Shown piece by piece: positions 51,656 through 59,749 of a stretch of 64,000 nt of DNA; position 1 is the first letter of the stretch, and each line of letters opens with the position of its first letter. The notes under the pieces were generated by a model that did no database searches, had not been told where the DNA came from, and was given only the letters and a program-made list of their open reading frames with translations. The stretch comes from DATFQE01 sp963733845. GTDB taxonomy: Bacteria > Actinomycetota > Thermoleophilia > Gaiellales > Gaiellaceae. The stretch is taken from the NCBI GenBank assembly GCA_963733845.1, contig CAVTEM010000012.1:434001-498000 (forward strand), in the 5' to 3' direction. Both the position numbers and the translations under genes were made by a program.

Positions 51656-54610
51656 GTGCCGACCTGCTCGAGTTGCGGCCGTGAGAGCGAGGGCGATTTC
51701 CGTTATTGCCCCTACTGCGCTGCTCCGCTGCGCTCCGTGCCTGCGTCGCGCGAGCAGCGGAAAACGGTGACGGTGCTGTTCTGCGACGTCACCGGCTCGA
51801 CGGCGCTTGGGGAGTCGGTTGACCCCGAGGCTGTGCGTGCCTTGCTCGCTCGCTACTTCGAGCAGATGAAAGCGATCGTTCAGTCACATGGTGGGACGGT
51901 GGAGAAGTTCATCGGCGATGCGGTGATGGCTGTATTCGGAGTGCCCGTGGTCCATGAGGACGACGCGCTGCGGGCGGTGCGGGCGGCGGCCGAGATGCAG
52001 GAGGCGCTGCCGGACCTGGGTGTGGACGCGCGGATCGGTGTGAATACCGGTGAGGTGGTGACCGGAACGGAGGAGCGTCTGGCGACCGGTGACGCGTTGA
52101 ATGTGGCAGCGCGACTGCAGCAGGCGGCATCGCCGGGCGAGATCCTGCTCGGCGAGCCGACGCTTGGGTTCGTCCGCGAAGCGGTCGAGGTGGAGTCGAT
52201 CGAGCCACTCGCGCTGAAGGGCAAAGCCCAGCCCGTACTGGCGTACCGGTTGGTCTCCGTGCACGAGCTTCCCGAGCGACGGCTCCAGGCGCCGATGGTC
52301 GGACGCGAGACCGAGCTGGCGCAGCTTCGGGCCGCGTTCGAGCGGGCGGTCGCGGACCGCTCCTGCGAGCTGTTCACGGTCGTGGGTGAGGCGGGCGTGG
52401 GGAAGTCGAGGCTGGTGAGCGAGTTCCTTGCCGGCCTCGAGGCGACGGTCGTGGTCGGCCGTTGTCCGCCCTACGGCAAGGGCATCACTTATTTGGCGGT
52501 GGTGGAGGTTGTGAAGAACCTCCATGTGCGGCCTTCGGACGAGGCGGCTGCGGCGGCGATCGGCTCGCTGCTGGGCGAGAACGAGGCGGGTGCGTCGGCG
52601 GAGGAGATCGCCTGGGCGTTCCGCAAGACGCTGGAGGAGGCTGCGGCCGCACGTCCGCTGGTGGTGGTCTTCGACGACATCCAGTGGGGCGAGCAGACCT
52701 TCCTGGACCTGGTCGAGCACGTCGGGCTGCTGTCCTCGGGCGCGCCGATCCTGCTGCTGTGCATGGCTCGGCCGGAGCTGACGGAGCGCCGGACGGGCTG
52801 GCCGCTGGCGCTCAGGCTCGAGCCCCTGCCCGACGAGGCAGCGCGGAAGCTCATCCCCGAGGCGATCGCCACCGTGCTCCGCGAGCGGATCGCGCGTGCG
52901 GCCGGCGGGAACCCGCTGTTCGTGGAGGAGATGGTGGCAATGGCCGTGGAGGCAGACGCCGAGGTAGCTCTCCCGGCGACGCTCCGGGCGTTGCTGACTG
53001 CCCGGCTCGACCAGCTGGATCCCGGCGAGCGGCAGGTGCTGGAGTGCGCCGCCGTCGAGGGGGAGGTCTTCCACCGCGGCGCCGTGCAGGCGCTTGCGGA
53101 CGGCGAGGACCAGGTGACACCGCGGCTGGCCGCACTGGTGCGCAGGGAGCTGATCAGCCCCTACAGAGCCCAGCTCGCGGGCGAGGACGGGTTTCGCTTC
53201 CATCACCTGCTGATCCGCGACGCCGCCTACGAGGCACTGACCAAGACCAGCCGCGCCGAGCTCCACCAGCGCCTGGCCGGCTGGTTCGGGCACCAAGGCA
53301 AAGATCTCGTCGAGCTAGACGAGATCTTGGGCTACCACCTGGAGCAGGCCGCCCGCTACAAGGCCGAGTTGGGACAGCACGACCCGACGCTTGCCGAGCG
53401 CGCCGGCGACCATCTCGCCGCGGCAGGGCGGCGCGCGCTCTGGCGTGTCGACGAGCCCGCTGCCGCCTCCCTGTTCGAGCGCGCGCTCGAGCTGACCCGG
53501 CCGCTGCGGCTCGACGTCCATCTCGAGCTCGATCTCGCCAGCGTGTTTTGGGCGGCTGACCCCCATCGAGCTGCCGCGCTGGCCGAGGCGGCAGCCGAAC
53601 ATGCACAGGCGGCCGGCGACGAAGCGGGCGAGGCGCTTGCGCGAGTCGTGGCCGCTCAGCGCCGGTTGATTGTGACTGCCGACGCTGACCTGGACGAGCT
53701 CGAGGCGCTCGCGAGCGCGGCGCTGCCGCTGCTCGAGCAGGCGGGCGACGATGACGGCCTCGCGGACGTCTCGCAGGCACTCGCCGCGGTCGCCCTTCAC
53801 CGTGGCCGCTTCGAGGACATGGTGCGCGCTTCCGAGCAGGCGATGCGGCACGCCCGGCTCGCGGGGCAGACTCGGACGAACCAACTCGGCCTTTCGCTGG
53901 CGCTGCTCTCGGGGCCGAGGCCGGCCGGCGAGGCGCTGCGCGCGCTCGACGCGGCCGTCCCCGAGACCAACCCTCTGCTGCGCGCAGTCCTGCTGGCGAT
54001 GCTCGGCCGCTTCGATGAGGCCTGGACGCTCGCGCGCGAGGCAACTGAGCGGCTGCGCGCACTGAGAGGCAGCCTCGAAGAGTATTGGCTGGCAGAAATC
54101 GCCATGCTCGCGGGCGACTACGAGGCCGCCGTCCCTTACCTCCGGCGGTCGTGCGAATCGATGGAGACCCATGGCGTGCGCAACGTCCTCTCGGGTATTG
54201 CGCCGCAGCTCGGCCGTGTGCTCTGCGCCCTGGGTCGCTACGACGAGGCCAGGCCGCTGGCGCAACTCGGGCGCCAGCTTGCTGAAGGGAACGACGTCTG
54301 GGCTCAGGCGAGATGGCGCCAGGCCCAGGCCCTCGTCGATGCCGCCGCGGGGAAGCATGTCGAGTCCGAAAGCCTCGCCCGCGAAGCGGTCGCGATCACC
54401 GAGCGGACCGACAGCCCCAGCTCGCAGGGTGACGCGCTTTGCGACCTGGCCGAGGTGCTGCACGCCGCCGGCCGCACCAGCGAAGCCGCCGCCACGCTCG
54501 AGCAGGCGCTCGACCGCTACCAACGCAAGCACAACTTCGCCATGGCGGCACAAGTGCGCGAGCGGCTGGCGCGGCTGCGAGGAGAAGTGCTGCCGATCGG
54601 TCGTTCGTAG
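51656..54610 (+). CDS. Zinc-ribbon / class III cyclase / ATPase / TPR protein, intact
   Basis: 984 residues. A zinc ribbon (Cys4, 7, 18, 21) precedes a class III cyclase domain (about 35-190) with metal Asp44 and Asp88, Lys84 (EKFIGD) and transition-state Asn149 and Arg153 (LNVAAR). The second adenine-selecting position, normally Asp seven residues before the Asn, is Leu142, so substrate choice is uncertain. The ATPase module has Walker A VGEAGVGKSRLV and Walker B LVVVFDDIQWGEQ. About 500 residues of TPR-like helices end the protein. ATPase/TPR modules of this type often sense ligands or partners and could gate cyclase output. It is a full-length paralogue of the frameshifted gene at 8927. 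Confidence 0.92.
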   Translation: MPTCSSCGRESEGDFRYCPYCAAPLRSVPASREQRKTVTVLFCDVTGSTALGESVDPEAVRALLARYFEQMKAIVQSHGGTVEKFIGDAVMAVFGVPVVHEDDALRAVRAAAEMQEALPDLGVDARIGVNTGEVVTGTEERLATGDALNVAARLQQAASPGEILLGEPTLGFVREAVEVESIEPLALKGKAQPVLAYRLVSVHELPERRLQAPMVGRETELAQLRAAFERAVADRSCELFTVVGEAGVGKSRLVSEFLAGLEATVVVGRCPPYGKGITYLAVVEVVKNLHVRPSDEAAAAAIGSLLGENEAGASAEEIAWAFRKTLEEAAAARPLVVVFDDIQWGEQTFLDLVEHVGLLSSGAPILLLCMARPELTERRTGWPLALRLEPLPDEAARKLIPEAIATVLRERIARAAGGNPLFVEEMVAMAVEADAEVALPATLRALLTARLDQLDPGERQVLECAAVEGEVFHRGAVQALADGEDQVTPRLAALVRRELISPYRAQLAGEDGFRFHHLLIRDAAYEALTKTSRAELHQRLAGWFGHQGKDLVELDEILGYHLEQAARYKAELGQHDPTLAERAGDHLAAAGRRALWRVDEPAAASLFERALELTRPLRLDVHLELDLASVFWAADPHRAAALAEAAAEHAQAAGDEAGEALARVVAAQRRLIVTADADLDELEALASAALPLLEQAGDDDGLADVSQALAAVALHRGRFEDMVRASEQAMRHARLAGQTRTNQLGLSLALLSGPRPAGEALRALDAAVPETNPLLRAVLLAMLGRFDEAWTLAREATERLRALRGSLEEYWLAEIAMLAGDYEAAVPYLRRSCESMETHGVRNVLSGIAPQLGRVLCALGRYDEARPLAQLGRQLAEGNDVWAQARWRQAQALVDAAAGKHVESESLAREAVAITERTDSPSSQGDALCDLAEVLHAAGRTSEAAATLEQALDRYQRKHNFAMAAQVRERLARLRGEVLPIGRS

Positions 54611-54666
54611 GATCGCCGACCTGGAAGGAGGGGCTCGTGGGGGAACCAGAAGTTCCCCCGCGCTTA

Positions 54667-54740
54667 TCGGGGTGCCCAGATTTGAACTGGGGACCTCTCC
54701 GACCCGAACGGAGCGCGCTACCAGGCTGCGCCACACCCCG
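54667..54740 (-). tRNA. tRNA-Pro (anticodon CGG)
   Basis: The minus strand folds as a complete cloverleaf: acceptor stem CGGGGTG/CACCCCG with discriminator A, D-arm GCGC-AGCCTGGTA-GCGC, anticodon stem CTCCG/CGGAG around TTCGGGT (anticodon CGG), and T-arm CCCAG-TTCAAAT-CTGGG. The 3' CCA is not encoded. It lies 56 bp after the cyclase gene, on the opposite strand. Confidence 0.95.
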
Positions 54741-54768
54741 AGAGCGCCTAAGGGTATCCGAAGGAACT

Positions 54769-54774
54769 TAGAAT
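54769..54774 (+). promoter_or_regulatory. -10-like hexamer, leaderless start
   Basis: TAGAAT, 6 bases, then the ATG of the Nif3-like gene at 54781. Confidence 0.55.
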
Positions 54775-54780
54775 CGCCCG

Positions 54781-55524
54781 ATGGCGAAACGGGACGAGAT
54801 CCTTCAGTACGCCGCCGAGTTGCTCGACCTCGACGCGTACCCCGACTACGGCCCGATGGGCCTCCAGGTCGAGGGCGCCGAGGAGGTGACGAAGATCGCG
54901 TGCGGCGTCTCGGCGTCCCTCGCGCTCTTCGAGCGGGCGACTGCGCAGAAGGCGCAGCTCCTGCTCGTGCACCACGGGCTCTTCTGGGACAACGAGTCAC
55001 GCCGGATCGACGGCCCCATGCGCCTCCGACTGCAGGCGCTCTTCGACGCGGACCTCACGCTCGCCGCCTACCACCTCGCGCTCGACGCCCACCCGGAGTT
55101 GGGCAACAACGCGCTGCTCGCCAAGGCGCTCGGGATCGAGCCGAAAGAGCGCTTCGCGGGCATCGGCTTCGGCGGCCCCTTGCGCCCGCCCACGGAGGCG
55201 CAGCGCTTCGCGCGCCGGGTCAGCGAGAAGCTCGGGCGCGAGCCGCTCGTCTTCCCGCACGGGCCGGACACCGTCAAGCGGGCGGCGGTCGTCACCGGCC
55301 GAGGCGGCCGGTACTTCAAGGACGCGGCCGCGGCCGGCTACGACCTGTTCCTGACCGGAGAGGCCGAGGAGCCCGCCCTGCATCTCGCACGCGAGCTCGG
55401 CGTCCACTACGTCGCCGCCGGGCACTACGCGACCGAACGCCTCGGCGTCCAGGCGCTGGCGAAGAAGCTCGCCGAGCAATTCGGCATCGAGGCCGACTAC
55501 ATCGAGCTAGGCAACCCGGTCTAG
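54781..55524 (+). CDS. Nif3-like dinuclear metal-centre protein
   Basis: 247 residues of the widespread Nif3/YbgI/YqfO family: YPDYGPMGLQVEGAEEVTKI, the metal-binding LLLVHHGLFWDN (two His), LTLAAYHLALDAHPELGNN (His and Asp) and the C-terminal LTGEAEEPALHLARELGVHY with VAAGHYATERLG. The proteins form hexameric rings with a bimetal site; the cellular reaction is not settled. It is a single-domain form without the PII-like insertion. Confidence 0.9.
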   Translation: MAKRDEILQYAAELLDLDAYPDYGPMGLQVEGAEEVTKIACGVSASLALFERATAQKAQLLLVHHGLFWDNESRRIDGPMRLRLQALFDADLTLAAYHLALDAHPELGNNALLAKALGIEPKERFAGIGFGGPLRPPTEAQRFARRVSEKLGREPLVFPHGPDTVKRAAVVTGRGGRYFKDAAAAGYDLFLTGEAEEPALHLARELGVHYVAAGHYATERLGVQALAKKLAEQFGIEADYIELGNPV

Positions 55525-55556
55525 GCCTCCCGCGCTGGCCGGGACGGCTCCCGCCG

Positions 55557-55575
55557 GGCGGAGCCCGGCTCCGCC
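55557..55575. terminator. Hairpin between convergent genes
   Basis: GGCGGAG-CCCGG-CTCCGCC is a 7-bp GC-only stem in the 100-bp gap between the ends of the Nif3-like gene and the opposite-strand alpha/beta hydrolase gene. It could terminate both transcripts. There is no T-run. Confidence 0.4.
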
Positions 55576-55624
55576 GCCCCTCGCCTCGGTGACGGCACGA
55601 TGCTCTCCGGGTCTGTGCCGAGCA

Positions 55625-56513
55625 CTATCCCCTCCGGCCTCGCACCGCCACCGAGTCGCCATCGCACGAGGCCAGGAACGCCCGGATCGCGTCCAGGCAG
55701 GCTTCGGGCCGCTCCGCGACCACGAGGTGCCCGGCCCCGGCGACGACCCTGAGAGGCGCGCCCAGCCGCCTCGCGTACTCGAACGCGTCGTCCACGCGCA
55801 CCTGAGGGTCGCGGGCGCCCCACACGAGCAGGCTCGGGCAGCGGATTCGCTCCAGGTCGAGCCGCGGATCCTCGGACGCCAGGGCTATGGCGGCGCTCCC
55901 GGTGTCGGTGTGAAGCGCCGGCCCCGCGAGCAGGCCCTCCGTCGCCAGCGGGGAGATCGCGGTGCCGTCCGGTGTCGCCCAGCTCCCCCAGACGAGCGCC
56001 CGTAGCCGCTCCGAGCGGGCGATCCGTGCGCGGTGCGGCGCGAGGAACCGCCCGGGCCGCACGAGGGAGCTGAGCCAGAGCGCCTGTTTCGCGCGTCGTG
56101 AGCTGGAGCCGATCCCGGCCGCCGAGAACAGCACGAGGCCGCGAACGCGGCCGGGCTCCCTTAGACGCCAGGCGCAGCGCGACGACGCAGCCGAGCGAGT
56201 GGCCGACGACGACCGCCGGGCCGACCGCCTCTCGCTCGAGCACGAGGCCGAGGCGGTCGGCGAAAGGGTCGAGGTTCGGCAGGGCCGCCAACGGCGCGGA
56301 GCCTCCGTGCCCGGGCAGGTCTGGGACGATCACTCGGTTGTCGTGCGCGAGCTCGGGCGCGAGCTCGATCCAGTTCGAGGCCGCGCCGCCCAGCCCGTGG
56401 ACGAGCACGACCGCCGGGCCGGCTCCACCGGCGAACCAGCGGAGGTGCACGCCCTTCACGGGCGCCCGGCGCTCCGAGAAGCCATGTGCCGAAAGGTCCG
56501 TTGCGGTTCGCAC
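55625..56513 (-). CDS. Alpha/beta hydrolase, one frameshift
   Basis: Cytosolic hydrolase of about 295 residues. The oxyanion motif is VVLVHGLGGAASNW, the nucleophile elbow GHSLGCVVALRLAS, the acid lies in LLVWGARDPQVRVDDAF and the catalytic His in VVAGAGHLVVAERP. Frame is lost near 56160, just after the nucleophile helix, and the rest continues in another frame (VLFSAAGIGSSSRRAKQ) to the stop at 55625. Substrate unknown. The start codon lies inside the promoter of the divergent leader RNA. Confidence 0.83.
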
Positions 56514-56529
56514 GGGGCGTCATTATTCT
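56501..56529 (+). promoter_or_regulatory. Sigma-70-type promoter for a leader RNA
   Basis: TTGCGG (56501-56506), a 17-base spacer, then TATTCT (56524-56529), placing the transcript start near 56536. The -35 element overlaps the first codons of the opposite-strand hydrolase gene. The same TTGCGG with a 17-base spacer occurs at 60938-60910 on the minus strand. Confidence 0.5.
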
Positions 56530-56535
56530 GTGAGG

Positions 56536-56631
56536 CGATGGTTTTGGTGGGGGGCCGGGCCCAGTGATTCCCGGAGACAACACAATCGATCCGGTAGACG
56601 AAGCCCGTCAGCCCCGTGCGACGGGCTTTTT
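56536..56631 (+). ncRNA. Candidate attenuator leader with mini-ORF and intrinsic terminator
   Basis: A predicted 96-base transcript runs from the promoter at 56501-56529 to an intrinsic terminator directly before the 56-residue protein gene. It begins almost at an ATG (56538) encoding the 9-residue MVLVGGRAQ with a TGA at 56565-56567. A small hairpin CCGGG/CCCGG (56555-56574) overlaps the end of that frame. The layout fits transcription attenuation or a riboswitch, or a stand-alone small RNA. I could not match it to a known riboswitch class by eye. Confidence 0.4.
56601..56631 (+). terminator. Canonical intrinsic terminator
   Basis: AAGCCCGTC and GACGGGCTT form a 9-bp stem around a 10-base loop, with a run of five T starting in the 3' arm (56627-56631). 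It lies 21 bases upstream of a start codon with a strong ribosome site, and is the only T-tailed terminator I see in the window. Confidence 0.8.
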
Positions 56632-56652
56632 CATTGCCGAAAGGAGGACGAT

Positions 56653-56823
56653 ATGGCGAACCACCTGACGCCTGAGGAGCTCTCGAAGGAGCTGGGCATC
56701 GATCGCCAGGAGGTCATCAAGGTGTGCGTCGAGGAAGGCGTGCCGATCTACCAGGGCAAGATCGACAAGACTCTGTTCCAGGCACAGCTCCAGGCGTTGG
56801 GCGCCATGGAGCCGCGGCACTGA
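56653..56823 (+). CDS. Small helix-turn-helix-like protein
   Basis: 56 residues from ATG 56653, with AAAGGAGG 5 bases upstream. LTPEELSKELGIDRQEVIKV then CVEEGVPIYQGKIDKTLFQA resembles a short winged helix or the IF2 N-terminal-type helical module, and could bind DNA or RNA. Nothing else is fused to it. Its expression appears to depend on read-through of the terminator just upstream. I do not recognise a named family. Confidence 0.65.
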   Translation: MANHLTPEELSKELGIDRQEVIKVCVEEGVPIYQGKIDKTLFQAQLQALGAMEPRH

Positions 56824-56834
56824 GCGCTTAACGG

Positions 56835-57693
56835 CTAGCTCGCGACTTTCTTCCGCGACCGGGGCTTCGCCGCGGCCTTCTTCTTGGCCGAGCCGTCCTC
56901 GGTGTCCTTGATCTCCGCCACGCTGCGCCTGAGCGCCTCCATCAGGTCGACCACGGGGGCATCGGGCTCCGGCTCGGGCACGGAGATCTCCTCGCCCGCG
57001 AGCTTCGCCTCGAGCATCGCCCGCAGGTCGCGGCGGTACTCGCTCGTCAGCTGGTCAGGATCGAACTCGCCCACGAGGCTGTCGATCACCTGGCGCGCCA
57101 GGACGAGCTCCGGCTCCTTGACCTCGGTCTCCCCGACTGCCTCGTCGATCTCGGCCTGCGAATGGACGTCCTCGCCGACGAACATCGTCTCGAGCACGAG
57201 CGCGTCGCCCTTGGGGCGGATCAGGCCGATGTGCTCGCTCCCGCGGAGGACGAAGCGGCCGAGCGCAGCCGTCCCCGTCTCGCGCATCGCCTCCAGCAGC
57301 AGCACGTAGGGCCGGCGCTGAGCCGTCGCGCCCGCAGGCACGAGGAAGTACGTGCGGTCGAACCAGACCGGGTCGACCTCGTCTACCGGCACGAAGCGCG
57401 TGATCTCGATCGAACGCGATTCGTCATGGCGCATGATCGCCTCGAGGTCGGCGTCCTCGACCATCACGAATTGGCCCTTCGCGACCTCCCAGCCCTTGAC
57501 GAGCTCGTCGTTGGGAACCTCGCGGTCGTGCTGCGGGCACCAGCGCTTCTGCTTGATCGGGCGTCCCGCACTCCCGGTGCAGGGTGCGGAAGCTCACGTC
57601 CGAGGACCTCGCCGCCGGCTTCGTGGCCAGCGCGAGGCCGATCGGGATGTTGACCAGGCCGAAGCTGATCGAGCCGTTCCAGATCGTCCGCAT
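56835..57693 (-). CDS. ku: Ku DNA end-binding protein, one frameshift
   Basis: Bacterial Ku, the homodimeric ring that binds DNA ends in non-homologous end joining. The start (ATG 57693, AGGAG upstream) reads MRTIWNGSISFGLVNIPIGL, then FRTLHRECGTP, where frame is lost near 57565. The family continuation VMVEDADLEAIMRHDESRS and VWFDRTYFLVP lies in another frame to the stop. The C-terminal tail after about residue 265 is Lys-rich (GSAKKKAAAKPRSRKK), typical of the extensions that help threading on DNA. LigD is not in the window. Confidence 0.9.
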
Positions 57694-57931
57694 AGCTCTC
57701 CTAGAAGTCTAGTGGGACATGTGCTCCGTGAGGCAACACACGCCTGTCTCTGGCCCGCGATCACGCGGCGCCGGGAACCACCCTCGACCTTGCCAAGGCT
57801 GGTCGCCTTGACTGCGGCCGAGTGCGGCCCCCGGCTTGGTGCTCGCGCTCCAGAGCCTGGGCCTGCATTACCTCACGAAGCATGGGTTTTCGCCTTCCCG
57901 ACCCGTATCCCTTCGCATAGGCTTGAAGCGG

Positions 57932-59725
57932 ATGGCGACGCAGGAGGCGACTCTCGACACGGCTCCGCGCGACGACGGTCCCGGCGAGCGGACGATCCCT
58001 GCGCTGTGGCGCAAGGCGGTTGCCGCGGGGCGAACGAATCCCGCCTACCTCGTCGAGCACGGAGACCACTGGCACGAGATCTCCTGGGCCGAGGCGGCGA
58101 CCGCGGTCGAGGAGCTCGCCAACGGACTGCTCTCGCTGGGGCTCAAACAGGGCGACTCGTTCGGGATCCTCGCGCGGACGACTGCCGAGTGGTGCCTGTT
58201 CGACTTCGCCCTCGGCTCGATCGGCGTCGTCCCGGCTCCGGTCTACCCGTCGAGCTCGGTGAAAGACACTCATTACGTCCTCGACCACTCCGAGGCCGTC
58301 GGCGTACTGGTCGAGGACGACGAGCAGCTGGCCAAAGTGCGCGAGGGCGGCGAGATCCCGCGGCTGCAGCACGTCTACCGCTTCGCCGACCTCGACGAGC
58401 TGCGCGCGAAGGGCCGCGAGTTCGCGGCCGCGAACCCCAGCGCGCTCGCGAACGCGAGCGCCGCGATCGGTGACGACGACCTCTTCACCTACATCTACAC
58501 GTCCGGGACGACCGGGCCGCCCAAGGCCTGCATGATCCTGAACCGCAACTACTACGACATGGTCGCCAAGGTGGACATGGTGCCGCGGTTCATCGGCGCC
58601 GAGGACATCCTGCTGCTGTACCTGCCGCTGGCGCACAACTTCGGGCGCTGCCTGCACCTCCTCGCCGCCTACGAGGGCTTCACGACCGCCTTCTGCCCCG
58701 ACCCGCTGCGGGTCGGCGAGGTGGCTGCCTCCGTCCGGCCCACGGTGCTGCCGAGCGTCCCGCGCGTGTACGAGAAGGTGCACACCGCGGTGCTCGCGAG
58801 CTTCGACGAGGCGACCGGCGTCAAGAGGAAGCTGGTCGACTGGGCGCTCGGGGTCGGAAAGCGGGTGAGCGTGCTGCGGCAGGAAGGACGCCCCGTCCCG
58901 GCCGGGCTCGCCGCGCAGCACAAGCTCGCGGACAGGCTCGTCTTCTCGAAGGTGAAGAAGAAGCTCGGCGGCCGGCTCCGCTTCGGGATCTCGGGCGGCG
59001 CGCCGCTCGCCAAGGAGATCGCAGAGTTCTTCCACATGCTCGACATCCCCATCCTCGAGGGCTACGGCACGACCGAGTGCACGACGGCCTCCAACGTGAA
59101 CATGCTGGAGCGCTACCGCTTCGGCACGGTCGGGCCGGCGCTTCCCGGGATCGAGCTCAAGCTGGCCGACGACGGGGAGCTGCTCGTCCGCAGCACGACG
59201 GTCTTCGCGGGCTACTACAAGGATCCCGAGGCGACGAAGGCCGTGCTCGGCGAGGACGGCTGGCTCAGCACCGGCGACATCGCCTCCATCGACGCGGACG
59301 GGTTCGTGACGATCACCGACCGCAAGAAGGACATTCTCGTCACGGCGGGCGGCAAGAACGTCGCTCCACAGAACATCGAGAACGATCTGAAGGCTTCGAG
59401 GTTCATCTCCCAGGCCGTTGTCCTCGGCGACCGGAAGCCCTACGTGTCCGCGCTGATCACCCTCGACGAGGCCGAGGTGCAGAAGTGGGCCGGCAACGAC
59501 GCGCCGATCGAGGAGCTCGCCCGGGACGAGCGCGTGCGAGAGCTGATCCAGGGAGTCGTGGACGACGTCAACCGCGAGCGCTCACGCTTCGAGCAGATCA
59601 AGCGCTTCGCGATCCCGTCGCGCGACTTCAGTGCCGAGCACGACGAGATCACCCCCACGCTCAAGCTTCGTCGCCGCGTCGTGCAGGAGCACTTCGCGCA
59701 GGAGATCGCAGACCTGTACGCCTAG
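57932..59725 (+). CDS. Long-chain fatty-acid-CoA ligase / AMP-dependent synthetase
   Basis: 597 residues from ATG 57932 (MATQEATLDTAPRDDGPGER), with TAGGCT 8 bases before it. It belongs to the FAA1/FadD15 type with AMP-binding motif YIYTSGTTGPPKACMI, GYGTTECTTASN, the adenylate-binding Asp in GWLSTGDIASIDADG and ITDRKKDILVTAGGKNVAPQ, ending with the catalytic Lys region PTLKLRRRVV. It activates fatty acids via acyl-AMP for degradation or lipid synthesis. The 238-bp gap to ku holds no gene I can support. Confidence 0.9.
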   Translation: MATQEATLDTAPRDDGPGERTIPALWRKAVAAGRTNPAYLVEHGDHWHEISWAEAATAVEELANGLLSLGLKQGDSFGILARTTAEWCLFDFALGSIGVVPAPVYPSSSVKDTHYVLDHSEAVGVLVEDDEQLAKVREGGEIPRLQHVYRFADLDELRAKGREFAAANPSALANASAAIGDDDLFTYIYTSGTTGPPKACMILNRNYYDMVAKVDMVPRFIGAEDILLLYLPLAHNFGRCLHLLAAYEGFTTAFCPDPLRVGEVAASVRPTVLPSVPRVYEKVHTAVLASFDEATGVKRKLVDWALGVGKRVSVLRQEGRPVPAGLAAQHKLADRLVFSKVKKKLGGRLRFGISGGAPLAKEIAEFFHMLDIPILEGYGTTECTTASNVNMLERYRFGTVGPALPGIELKLADDGELLVRSTTVFAGYYKDPEATKAVLGEDGWLSTGDIASIDADGFVTITDRKKDILVTAGGKNVAPQNIENDLKASRFISQAVVLGDRKPYVSALITLDEAEVQKWAGNDAPIEELARDERVRELIQGVVDDVNRERSRFEQIKRFAIPSRDFSAEHDEITPTLKLRRRVVQEHFAQEIADLYA

Positions 59726-59749
59726 AGCTCGGTTTCGAAGCGAGTCTTC

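Noticed and set aside
8927..54610. The two cyclase-ATPase-TPR genes as a recent duplication or recombination target
   Set aside because: They align along the whole protein, but the DNA is well diverged and the C-terminal parts differ a lot, so this is an old paralogy.
56536..56600. Fluoride-type riboswitch in the leader of the 56-residue protein
   Set aside because: GGCGATGG and GTGATTCCC only loosely recall the class; the pseudoknot partner is missing and the gene is not a fluoride exporter.
57694..57931. Extra gene between ku and the acyl-CoA ligase
   Set aside because: The frames open here have no start with a ribosome site, no recognisable motif, and run into the neighbouring genes. I see only the promoter side of both genes.
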